Shown: piece by piece, positions 56,076-64,000 of the stretch | How positions within the stretch are numbered: position 1 is the stretch's first letter | How the letters are laid out: every line of letters starts with the position of its first letter | Origin: an uncultured Acholeplasmatales bacterium | Lineage (GTDB): Bacteria > Bacillota_I > Bacilli_A > Acholeplasmatales > Anaeroplasmataceae | Length of the DNA stretch: 64,000 nucleotides | Assembly (NCBI GenBank): GCA_944323055.1 | Contig: CALUQZ010000001.1 | Location: forward strand, 44,131-108,130 | Direction: 5' to 3' | Position numbers and translations under genes: made by a program | The notes under the pieces: model-generated | Databases searched by the model: none | Told to the model about the DNA's origin: nothing | The model's input: the letters and a program-made list of their open reading frames with translations, nothing else

Positions 56076-59000
56076 ATGAAAAAAGCACTAAAAACCATTA
56101 GTACTTTTATAAGTCTATTATTATTAACTATAATAATGGTAGCTTGTGATGGGGAAACTACCGTAAGCTTAGCCGTAGAGGGAATAAACGGCTATAGCGA
56201 TGCTATTATCGACAATGAAAATAGTACAATTAGTTTTAATGTTGATGCTAGCACAACAACTTTTGATGTTGCTGATATCATTTTGCCAGATAACATCTTA
56301 ATAAATGTTTATAGTAATGAAGAACATACTGACAAATTATCTTCTACTTTAAACTTAGAAGTTGGTCTAAATACTTTTTATTTAAATATTTATTTTGCCG
56401 AAGATGATATTTTAAATAGAGATTACACGCTAAACATCACGCGATTTGAACTAAATGTCGCAACTATCAGTGTCGATTCTCTTAATGATACTTATAATAT
56501 TGGTGATCCTTTTACAGAAGGAACACTACTAATTAATTATTTAGGTGGTACTAGTGAAAAAATACCTTTAACACTAGATATGATTACCGGTTTTGATACT
56601 ACAACTCCTGGTGATAAAACTTTAACTATCACTTATAAAGATCAAAGTATTACATTTAATTACAAAGTCTTAAATGAAGTTATTAATATTGAAGTAGCTG
56701 AACTAAAAAACAATTATTTCCTAAATGAAACATTTGTAAGTGGTAAATTAACATTAATTTATTTTGATGAAACCACTGAAACAATTGATTTAACTTTAGA
56801 TATGGTTAGTGGCTTTGATACTACAACTGTAGGTAAAAAGAACCTTACTATTACATATAACGATTTAAATGTCACTTATGAAATTGAAGTAATAGACCCA
56901 GCTGCTGTTAAGGCTATTGAAATAGTAGAGTTAAAAAATAATTTCTTTGTTGACGATTCTTTTGTTATAGGTAAATTAAAAGTTACCTATAACGATGAAA
57001 CAGAAAAAACAATTGATTTAACAGCCGATTTAGTAACTAACTTTGATACTTCAACTGCTGGTGATAAAACTTTAGTTGTTTCTTATGGTGGTCTAACCAT
57101 AAATTATAATTACACAGTTAACCCGATCGTTTTATCAAGTATTAGTATTAAAGAATTACAAAAAGAATATAATCTAAACGATCCTTTTGTTAATGGTCTA
57201 TTAACATTAACATTTAATAATGGCAAATCAGAAGATATTGAACTTATAAGTTCAATGGTTAGTAACTTCGATACTACTAAACCTGGCGATAAGACTTTAA
57301 CTATCACTTATGAGGGATTCGCCGTAGAATATGAAATCAAAGTTTTAGATGTTTTCTATGATGAAGATTTTGAAATGCCCGCAACTTCTACTAGTTTAAA
57401 TGATGAATATGTAATGGATACAATGGTAACTATTATATCAACGACTACCATCAAAAATAATGTAGAATCATATGCCGAAAATAAGGAATTAATAAAAACT
57501 GATTTATTAGATGATGAATACACTCCTGAAAATCTTCAAATGATTAAAGATATGTTACTTTTAGCTGGTATAACAGATGATGTTTTATTAGATTTTAATA
57601 AATCATTAAATGATGGTGCCGCTTTAATTTATGAATTTGTTTATAATTTTAACAACTCAACTGATAAATTAAATACTATAACTAATTTCTTTAATGATGA
57701 TAATTTAAATAAATTAAAAGATTTATTAGTTACTCTATCTAGCAAAATAACGCAAGAACAATTTACTGTTATTCTAGCTAATATGTTATATCAAATGTTC
57801 TATTCTGGCAGCATGTCTTTTGATAGTGGTTTTTCATACTACTATGTAGATTCTATTAATAATAAGGTTATTTCTACTGATTATAATGAATATATTACAT
57901 ATTTAAAAGGCTTTGCTGATCTAAGCGTTTTAAATACTTTCCTTGACACTTTAGCAAATCAAAATATTCAAGAAAAAGCTATTACTTATAGTGATTATCA
58001 TCAAATAACTTTATTCATTTATAAGATTATAAATAATCTTAAAAATATTAGTAATACTGATATTCAAAATGTAATAATTACATCATATAAAATAAGTACT
58101 TCTAAAATTACTGAAACTGAAGCTGTCACATATTTAAATTCTATTTTAAATATTATCGATGTTATAGCAGATAAAACTGATAATTTCTTTAATCTAAGAA
58201 AAGGCTTAAAGAACGTACTTGATACAGTTTCTATAACAAATGGCAGAGATTATTTAATGGTAACTAATATCTTAAATATAATTGATAATGTCTTAGAAAA
58301 TATTGATTTAGTTATAGCTGTAGCTAGAACATTTGATGAATCTATTATCAACGTAATAATTGATTTATTTGATAAAACACCTAATATCTTAGATAAAAAT
58401 ATTATTTCATTAGCTAATGCTTTAACTCCACTTGTTGATGAAATAACTACTAATACTAGCCTAAAACAAAGTATTGATTCTTTATTTAGTAATATAACTA
58501 ATAGTTCGTTTACAAACGATGTAATTGCTGTTATTAATAATGCTAAAAAGCTAGATATAAATACTGTAACAGATGAAGAATTACAAAATATTTATAATAG
58601 TATAGATAATCTTAAACAAGTAAATTCAATTTATTTAGTTAATAACAATTCTGCTAGTATAGCCTTTATGAAAAGTGGCTTAACTACAAGCGAATATTAT
58701 AAATTACTAAATGAATGGTACACATTCTACTATATCGATAATACAAATCAAACATCTACTGTTATCCCAATAAATGAAAGTAATGTCATTTTAGATACAG
58801 ATACAACACCAGGAGTTCATAAAGGTACTATTAAACAAAATAACTTATCTTATGATTTCTTATATATCTTATATGAACCATCAGATATACATGTTTTCTA
58901 TAGTAGTTTTGCTTCATTTAGTCAACATTTATTTAAAATAGAAAAAGGTAGTGATACATTTGATGAAATGTGTATTTCCAGTAAAGAAAATTTATTTGAT

Positions 59001-61805
59001 AATAATTATTTTGGTGTTCATATTAGCGAAGCTTTAGATGATATTACATGTTATATGTATTATCAAAATAACCATAATACTATATATTTAAGTGCTGATT
59101 ATTTTGATATAACTTATCATGTTGATACAACTACTACTGGATTTAAGATTGGTTATATTGAATTTTCTGGTATAACTACTTTCTATGCGCCTATTGAATA
59201 TTATGTTTATGATAACGAAAATCCTGTCTTAAATTATTATCATTTCAAGGCTGATGGTAATACTGACAACTATAGTTATCATTTTGACACAGATAATAAA
59301 GAGATATGCTTACCGCAAAATATCATTTTAAACTATGCCCATTTAGAATATTATTACAATTATAGTTTTGAAAGAAGTTATACTGAATTTGATGTATCTG
59401 GTTTTGATACTTCTACTGTTGGCAAAAAAAATATAACTGTAGATATTAATGGTTACCCTGCTACTATCAGTTATACAGTTATTCCTGAGTCTGAAGTAAA
59501 TAAAGTAAACGATCTAAAATGGTGGGATACACCAGTTTACGTAACATCTTTAAATATAGGTTCGCAAGATATCATTCCTGATAGTAAAAGAATATTATTT
59601 TATAATAAATTAAATCAAGAAAACATATTAACTTATCAAGAATTTAAAAATTATATTCTTGAAAACTATGGTCAAGATACTATTGTTTCTTCTATCTATG
59701 ATAAAAATGAAAATATTATTAAAATAACTATTAAATATGGTTCTACTACTGATGTCTTTAATTTAGATCCTATAATTATATCTGATGATAAAATGTATGA
59801 TTATACTAATATAGACTTTGATTTATCTACTTATAAATACGTAGTTGATAGTTATGATGAAATTACTGATGATTATATATTTAGTTTAATTAATGAAGTA
59901 ACCTTATATCAAGAATATATTTATAAATATACTACAATATCTAGTGATATTAAAAATACTTTAGCTAATTTAGGTATTAATTATAAAATAAACGTATCTA
60001 ATCAGGAATATTCAAAAACTTATGAAATCTATTTTGAATATCAAAATGAAGTTCTTAATGCTATTCAATTTAATTTTACTCTAACTGAATATGAAAATAA
60101 GATTATAAATATATCAATTTATGAAAATAATACCTTATTCTATCTTTACAATTACTTTGATACTAATGAATTTATTAATATGTTAGCTTATCTAGCTCAA
60201 ATAGAAATCTATTATCCTAATAGAACTGACCATCTTGAGGGTGATGAAATAATTGATTTCTTAACTAACAATAATTTTAATATTGATAGTTATGATATTG
60301 AATCAGGAAACTTAACTTATACACTAGCTGGCATAACCAATGAATTATATGTTCCTTATGTTGTTTTAGATGAAACAAGTAATATCATAGTTAAACAAGA
60401 CATTACAAAAAATCTCTTAAAAGTTGATGATAATACTTATTATATCGATTCTTTAATAGATAATATTCACACTATAATTATTGAAGAATACGATCTATAT
60501 ATTAGTGATTACCCATATATCAACTATTTAATTAATAATTATGTATCTATAGATACTACTACTATTAATTTAGGATATGATTGTAATGTTACATTTAAAT
60601 TATTTAATACCCCATTTAATGTTATTTATAATATCTTTGATTTAAATAGTCCTGAAGTAAAAGCTGAATTTATGTGTTACCCTATCCCTGATAGTGAAGA
60701 AATAAATGAAAATACAATTAAATCATATTTGGCAGTCAACCTAAATATTAATAGTTACGTTTTAGAAGCTAAAGATAGTATTTTAGAACTTGTTTTAGCT
60801 AAGGTAGAAATTCAAATAGACAATGAAAATAGTAGTTTTGATATTTATTATAATGGTGAACTTACCCAAACAAATCCATTAGAAATAGTTCCTAGTGATG
60901 AATATAATAATATTAATGATATTAGTATTGGAACTGATGGAAATGGAATAGAGTATGATTTAAACGGGGAACCTTTTGTAAATGAAACATATTTATTATA
61001 TTATGATAATTATGTAGATATTGAAAACTTAATTATTAATAACATCTATGAGATAAATATTGATTACACGTATAAACCTAGGATAACTTATAATGTTTAT
61101 GAAGATGTTGTTAACTTTAGAAAGTTTGTTGAGGATAATATTACTATCACAAAAGTAAATGATAACTTATATCATATGGTGATTGATTATAAAGATTCTT
61201 ATACTACTTATTCTAAACCTATTGATTTCGTTGTATATCCTTATGATTCAAATATTTATAGTTATATGTATTTTGCAACAAATGAATATATAGAAATAAC
61301 TTTAGAAGACAGTAATCTTTCATTAGAAGAATATTTAGCAACCTATGTCATAACAGAAATAAATATTAATTATAATATCCTTATCTCTGATAAGGTTGAG
61401 ATTGTTGACTTCTTAAATAACGCAATTATTAAAAAAGAATCTGAAGGATTTGACTCAACTTATTACCGTGTCTTTAGTTCATATGCTAATGTTTCAGTTG
61501 TCGTAAGAAATAATCCTCAATTTGAAGGATATATTAATAATTTAAAGTTTGAAATTACAAATGAAAAGCTTACTTTTAATAGCGCAGATGAAATAACTGT
61601 TGAGACTATTTTAGTTAATATGAATATCTACTATCAAAGTTCATTTACTTATGAGTTAATAAGCTTAACAGATGAGGAAAAACAAATAGTTAGTCAATAT
61701 CTAAAACTAAATGTATCAGAAGATGATTATGGATTTATGGTATATTTAAAAGATTTAAATGATTATACATTATTTGAAGGATATTTTAATAAAATAATTG
61801 AATAA
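56076..61805 (+). CDS. Giant lipoprotein with bacterial Ig-like (Big_3-type) repeats
   Basis: 1909 residues, TGGAGG before ATG. Signal with lipobox IMVAC (Cys24). A cadherin-like beta-sandwich (about 27-128) is followed by four Ig-like repeats of about 75 residues (about 129, 202, 279 and 355 onward). The repeats share patterns such as GFDTTTPGDKTLTITY. A helical region follows (about 430-880). A fifth divergent copy sits near 1075-1145 (SGFDTSTVGKKNITV). The rest (to 1909) is long, Asn/Asp/Tyr-rich and unassigned. Function inferred: cell-surface adhesin or stalk. Codon use is like its neighbours. Confidence 0.85.
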   Translation: MKKALKTISTFISLLLLTIIMVACDGETTVSLAVEGINGYSDAIIDNENSTISFNVDASTTTFDVADIILPDNILINVYSNEEHTDKLSSTLNLEVGLNTFYLNIYFAEDDILNRDYTLNITRFELNVATISVDSLNDTYNIGDPFTEGTLLINYLGGTSEKIPLTLDMITGFDTTTPGDKTLTITYKDQSITFNYKVLNEVINIEVAELKNNYFLNETFVSGKLTLIYFDETTETIDLTLDMVSGFDTTTVGKKNLTITYNDLNVTYEIEVIDPAAVKAIEIVELKNNFFVDDSFVIGKLKVTYNDETEKTIDLTADLVTNFDTSTAGDKTLVVSYGGLTINYNYTVNPIVLSSISIKELQKEYNLNDPFVNGLLTLTFNNGKSEDIELISSMVSNFDTTKPGDKTLTITYEGFAVEYEIKVLDVFYDEDFEMPATSTSLNDEYVMDTMVTIISTTTIKNNVESYAENKELIKTDLLDDEYTPENLQMIKDMLLLAGITDDVLLDFNKSLNDGAALIYEFVYNFNNSTDKLNTITNFFNDDNLNKLKDLLVTLSSKITQEQFTVILANMLYQMFYSGSMSFDSGFSYYYVDSINNKVISTDYNEYITYLKGFADLSVLNTFLDTLANQNIQEKAITYSDYHQITLFIYKIINNLKNISNTDIQNVIITSYKISTSKITETEAVTYLNSILNIIDVIADKTDNFFNLRKGLKNVLDTVSITNGRDYLMVTNILNIIDNVLENIDLVIAVARTFDESIINVIIDLFDKTPNILDKNIISLANALTPLVDEITTNTSLKQSIDSLFSNITNSSFTNDVIAVINNAKKLDINTVTDEELQNIYNSIDNLKQVNSIYLVNNNSASIAFMKSGLTTSEYYKLLNEWYTFYYIDNTNQTSTVIPINESNVILDTDTTPGVHKGTIKQNNLSYDFLYILYEPSDIHVFYSSFASFSQHLFKIEKGSDTFDEMCISSKENLFDNNYFGVHISEALDDITCYMYYQNNHNTIYLSADYFDITYHVDTTTTGFKIGYIEFSGITTFYAPIEYYVYDNENPVLNYYHFKADGNTDNYSYHFDTDNKEICLPQNIILNYAHLEYYYNYSFERSYTEFDVSGFDTSTVGKKNITVDINGYPATISYTVIPESEVNKVNDLKWWDTPVYVTSLNIGSQDIIPDSKRILFYNKLNQENILTYQEFKNYILENYGQDTIVSSIYDKNENIIKITIKYGSTTDVFNLDPIIISDDKMYDYTNIDFDLSTYKYVVDSYDEITDDYIFSLINEVTLYQEYIYKYTTISSDIKNTLANLGINYKINVSNQEYSKTYEIYFEYQNEVLNAIQFNFTLTEYENKIINISIYENNTLFYLYNYFDTNEFINMLAYLAQIEIYYPNRTDHLEGDEIIDFLTNNNFNIDSYDIESGNLTYTLAGITNELYVPYVVLDETSNIIVKQDITKNLLKVDDNTYYIDSLIDNIHTIIIEEYDLYISDYPYINYLINNYVSIDTTTINLGYDCNVTFKLFNTPFNVIYNIFDLNSPEVKAEFMCYPIPDSEEINENTIKSYLAVNLNINSYVLEAKDSILELVLAKVEIQIDNENSSFDIYYNGELTQTNPLEIVPSDEYNNINDISIGTDGNGIEYDLNGEPFVNETYLLYYDNYVDIENLIINNIYEINIDYTYKPRITYNVYEDVVNFRKFVEDNITITKVNDNLYHMVIDYKDSYTTYSKPIDFVVYPYDSNIYSYMYFATNEYIEITLEDSNLSLEEYLATYVITEININYNILISDKVEIVDFLNNAIIKKESEGFDSTYYRVFSSYANVSVVVRNNPQFEGYINNLKFEITNEKLTFNSADEITVETILVNMNIYYQSSFTYELISLTDEEKQIVSQYLKLNVSEDDYGFMVYLKDLNDYTLFEGYFNKIIE

Positions 61806-61813
61806 ACAGATTT

Positions 61814-61849
61814 AAAAAGACTATAATTTTACACATTTATAGTCTTTTT
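61814..61849 (+). terminator. Terminator of the giant lipoprotein gene
   Basis: AAAAAGACTATAA/TTATAGTCTTTTT hairpin with a T run. Confidence 0.88.
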
Positions 61850-61853
61850 ATTA

Positions 61854-61862
61854 TGATATAAT
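61854..61862 (+). promoter_or_regulatory. Extended -10 promoter of the flavodoxin-domain gene
   Basis: TGATATAAT, an extended -10, directly behind the terminator of the giant lipoprotein gene. Confidence 0.55.
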
Positions 61863-61896
61863 TAGATTGAATCTATTAGATATGAGGAGAACTACG

Positions 61897-62424
61897 ATGA
61901 GAAAGATTATAATTTATGGCTCTTATTATAACACATGTAAAAAATATGCTGAAAAGCTTGGTCAAATAACTAATATTCCTGTCATATCATATGAAGAAAT
62001 AAAAGATATTAATGAATATGATTATATCATATATTTAGGAGCTCTTTATGCTGGTGGGATGTTAGGATTAAGTAAAACTTTTAAAAAAATTAAAAATATA
62101 GATAATAAAAATATAATTATAGTTAGTGTTGGTTTAGCTGATCCTAAAGATAGTGAAAATTGCATTAATATTAGAAATAATATTAAAAAACAAATTAATC
62201 TAGCTATATATAATAAAGCTAAAATTTTTCATTTAAGAGGTGGAATAGATTATGCTAAATTAAAATTTAGTCATAAAATATTAATGAAATTGCTTTATAA
62301 TCATATTAAAAAAATACCTTTAAATAAACAATCAGCTGAAAATTTAGCTATGATAGAAACATATAATAAAAAAGTTGATTTTATAGATTTTAATAGTTTA
62401 AATCAAATAATAGAAAATATTTAA
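61897..62424 (+). CDS. Flavodoxin-domain protein (HemG-like)
   Basis: 175 residues from ATG 61897, set by GAGGAG 7 bases upstream. N-terminal flavodoxin signature IIIYGSYYNTCKKYAEKLG, followed by YLGALYAGGMLGLSK, as in Flavodoxin_5/protoporphyrinogen oxidase-like HemG proteins. Cytoplasmic FMN protein; redox role unclear. Monocistronic. Confidence 0.75.
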   Translation: MRKIIIYGSYYNTCKKYAEKLGQITNIPVISYEEIKDINEYDYIIYLGALYAGGMLGLSKTFKKIKNIDNKNIIIVSVGLADPKDSENCINIRNNIKKQINLAIYNKAKIFHLRGGIDYAKLKFSHKILMKLLYNHIKKIPLNKQSAENLAMIETYNKKVDFIDFNSLNQIIENI

Positions 62425-62690
62425 ATTAAGAAATTAAATTATTACCTTCTTATTAGTAACAACCTTGCTCTTTAGAGAATTCTTAGAAATGCCGATTTTA
62501 AGTTTGCTCTTATTGTGTCATTAAGTTACTACACGGCGTAATTTTAAAAAATGTCTATATATCGTATAAAATAAAAAAAGCTTGAACACCCTTAATTTTA
62601 AGAATAATTCAAACATTATTAAGCAATTATGCCTACATACTACGCTTTTGATACATTGCACACCCTTAGATAATTTTGCACCCCTTAAAT
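62425..62690. other. Intergenic region with decayed sequence
   Basis: 266 bases. A 27-codon minus frame (LKIGISKNSLKSKVVTNKKV and a short tail, stop near 62430) could be a gene end. Variants of ACACCCTTA recur at about 62586, 62660 and 62679, and one copy of the 50-bp repeat lies at 62619-62668. No complete gene was seen. Confidence 0.4.
62619..62668. repeat. 50-bp direct repeat, copy 1
   Basis: Matches 63300-63349 at 49 of 50 positions (begins TTAAGCAATTATGCC, ends CACACCCTTA). It flanks the small membrane protein gene on its downstream side. Confidence 0.9.
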
Positions 62691-63251
62691 TCAAGAACTC
62701 AGTCTTACTTTTTCTTTCTCATAAACGAGTAAGGAACCTATAATATCAACAACATATATAAAGTGTAAAATTGCATAAATTAAATAAATTACCTCTTTGG
62801 ACATGAAATACTTTTTAGCCAAGAAAACAATATTTGGAGTTCCTTCTATTAATAAAAATAAGTAAGTTGTGATTAAAGAAACTGCCCATACAATTGGAGC
62901 AAGAAGAATTAAAAATACGTTAAACGTCCCAAGCCAAAATATTGCCCAAAAAATAAAGTTAACAATAAAGAATGGAATCAATCCTAACTTAATTTTAAAA
63001 GACATCTTTAACAAGGCTCCGTTAATTATTTCATTAGAGTGTTTAATACATAAAATTAAATTTGTAAATCCTAAAATTAGAATAGTTCCAATAATTCCTA
63101 AACAAGTAAAAAGTAAGATTTGAATAGTATTAGTACTGGATGTATTTTCTGCAACGTTTATGCTTGCAAAAACAATAATTGTTATTAAAAAGCAAGCATA
63201 GATATAGAGTAACGCAAAATTAAACCAAGAAATAATTTTAATTTTTCTCAT
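62691..63251 (-). CDS. Multi-pass small membrane protein
   Basis: 186 residues with about five membrane helices (about 8-30, 43-67, 85-105, 110-138, 152-175). The loop VFLAKKYFMSKEVIYLIYAI is the most distinctive stretch. No family recognised with certainty. AAAGGTAG before ATG. It lies between two copies of a 50-bp repeat, so it may be a recently moved or duplicated unit. Function unknown. Confidence 0.65.
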   Translation of the reverse strand: MRKIKIISWFNFALLYIYACFLITIIVFASINVAENTSSTNTIQILLFTCLGIIGTILILGFTNLILCIKHSNEIINGALLKMSFKIKLGLIPFFIVNFIFWAIFWLGTFNVFLILLAPIVWAVSLITTYLFLLIEGTPNIVFLAKKYFMSKEVIYLIYAILHFIYVVDIIGSLLVYEKEKVRLSS

Positions 63252-63299
63252 CTATAACACTACCTTTCACAATAATAATAGTATACATCAAACTCAATG

Positions 63300-63349
63300 T
63301 TAAGCAATTATGCCTACATACTACGCTTTTGATATATTGCACACCCTTA
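63300..63349. repeat. 50-bp direct repeat, copy 2
   Basis: One mismatch to 62619-62668. It lies upstream of the membrane protein gene. Read on the minus strand it ends TTGCTTAA, which can serve as -35 for a TATACT 16 bases further on, so it may carry part of the promoter. Confidence 0.9.
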
Positions 63350-63390
63350 TAACAGCAACTTTTAAATGCTACAAATTTACAATTGTAAAT

Positions 63391-63870
63391 TTATTTCCAA
63401 TAATCATCGATATCTTGTTTTTTGGATTGCTCATTTTCTATTAGAGGTTCAATAGGCTTATCTACATCATTTTTAAATTTTATACGGCCATATATCTCAA
63501 TATATAAAACGATAGGAATAAAATAGATAAGTCCTATAACCATAGTAAGTATTGTCCATAAAAAGAACCAAGAAAAAACCGCTGATAAAGTAAATATAAC
63601 AATATGAATTATCAAAAATATTGGCTCTCCAATTATTAGGCATTTCATAAAAATATTATTTGCCCATTTCCATTTTTTTACTGATGAAAGAGCAAATGGT
63701 GTTCTATAACCAAATACATAATTTAAATCGACGTCTTTTTTTATAAAAACGATAGCTAAAATAATCAAAAGTAAATAAATAACAATTCCAGCTATTCCAA
63801 AACAATAAATATATATTGGGTTTAAAACATCTAAATCTATTGAATCAACTAAAAACACCGTTATCTCCAT
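63391..63870 (-). CDS. SdpI-family membrane protein
   Basis: 159 residues with three membrane helices. After helix 1 comes NYVFGYRTPFALSSVKKWKW, matching the conserved GxRTP...W-x2-AN block of SdpI-type proteins. In Bacillus SdpI gives immunity to the SdpC toxin; many relatives have unknown roles. It starts 8 bases after the stop of an AlbA_2-like gene and has no clear ribosome binding site, so it is probably translationally coupled. Confidence 0.7.
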   Translation of the reverse strand: MEITVFLVDSIDLDVLNPIYIYCFGIAGIVIYLLLIILAIVFIKKDVDLNYVFGYRTPFALSSVKKWKWANNIFMKCLIIGEPIFLIIHIVIFTLSAVFSWFFLWTILTMVIGLIYFIPIVLYIEIYGRIKFKNDVDKPIEPLIENEQSKKQDIDDYWK

Positions 63871-63877
63871 ATTAAAA

Positions 63878-64000
63878 TTATGACTCGGATTGTTTGTTTT
63901 CGTCTACTATTTCCCAATGGCCGCCATTCTTTGGTCCAACGTGATTAATAACTTTTGAGCGTTTCAATAATCTTTCAATAGTAGCCTTAGATTTTCCTGT
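63878..64000 (-). CDS. C-terminal winged helix of an AlbA_2/RecG-like regulator (5' part outside the window)
   Basis: 40 codons up to the right edge, stop TAA at 63878. The stretch TGKSKATIERLLKRSKVI then GPKNGGHWEIV is a winged-helix end like that of the decayed AlbA_2 protein at 55237 (GKTSIDKIIK, TGYWEV). Likely the last part of an ATP-binding transcriptional regulator; the neighbour SdpI-like gene may be its target. Confidence 0.6.
   Translation of the reverse strand, partial: TGKSKATIERLLKRSKVINHVGPKNGGHWEIVDENKQSES

Noticed and set aside
62619..63349. Integron attC sites, since GTTAAGC in the 50-bp repeat resembles a core site
   Set aside because: The matching inverse core and the internal pairing of attC are missing and there is no integrase.

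Overview
The window comes from a very AT-rich, low-GC Gram-positive-type bacterium. Ribosome binding sites are strong AGGAGG types. Many promoters are near-consensus sigma-A (TTGACA, 16-18 bp, TATAAT). The genes include a T-box leader, a pyrG leader of the Bacillus type, an oxygen-sensitive class III ribonucleotide reductase and many lipoproteins. This suggests an anaerobic, probably host-associated member of the Bacillota close to Bacilli/Mollicutes (RF39-, Acholeplasma- or Erysipelotrichia-like). UGA is a stop codon (for example at 7150) and Trp is UGG, so the code is standard rather than mycoplasma-type. The taxon is inferred from gene content only.

Layout. 1-1504: a GLUG-repeat lipoprotein running off the left edge. 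1791-5958: a two-gene split version of the large BcrA/BadF-type activase plus HgdB-like iron-sulfur protein. 5989-8382: PAP2 phosphatase, NUDIX hydrolase and ClC transporter on the minus strand. 8475-11594: nrdD-nrdG-dut. 12006-13337: pgi. 13437-14567: decayed unknown genes. 14628-14776: a tRNA-Thr-like gene with its own promoter and terminator. 14795-16501: pyrG behind a leader that fits CTP-sensing reiterative transcription. 16620-19180: fba, an RpiB-family isomerase and a GT4 glycosyltransferase. 19381-21981: lysS, an acidic unknown protein and a GNAT. 22108-26947: an aminotransferase and a heterodimeric ABC exporter. 27182-28507: hflX. 28623-31835: degV, an M3 oligopeptidase and an HTH/membrane-protein pair. 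31843-34128: a phenylalanine-type T-box controlling aroF-pheA. 34157-35179: an LD-carboxypeptidase. 35275-37110: three unknown genes. 37164-41307: an Lrp regulator and a second heterodimeric ABC exporter.

41364-47421 is a minus-strand operon: an NAD(P)HX dehydratase/cyclotransferase-like fusion, an acetyltransferase (maa-like), a sirtuin and a GNAT. A roughly 3-kb accessory island interrupts it inside the 5' end of the sirtuin gene. The island is flanked by an exact 87-bp direct repeat and carries an AbiE-type (type IV) toxin-antitoxin pair and IS66 transposase debris. The distal repeat supplies a new start codon, so the sirtuin frame stays intact. The other copy is left as a 26-codon stump fused to foreign sequence.

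47522-51313 is a redox and surface operon (flavodoxin, aldo/keto reductase, flavodoxin-like lipoprotein, esterase lipoprotein, BspA/InlB-type lipoprotein) divergent from a LysR regulator. 52313-55936 holds an unknown lipoprotein operon, a small membrane protein, and decayed genes: an ISL3 fragment, an HExxH-protein fragment and a frameshifted AlbA_2/RecG-like regulator. 56076-61805 encodes a 1909-residue Ig-like-repeat lipoprotein behind AT palindromes. 61897-64000 holds a flavodoxin-domain protein and small membrane proteins, one of them SdpI-like, with a 50-bp direct repeat around one gene. The right edge carries the C-terminal wHTH of another AlbA_2-like protein.
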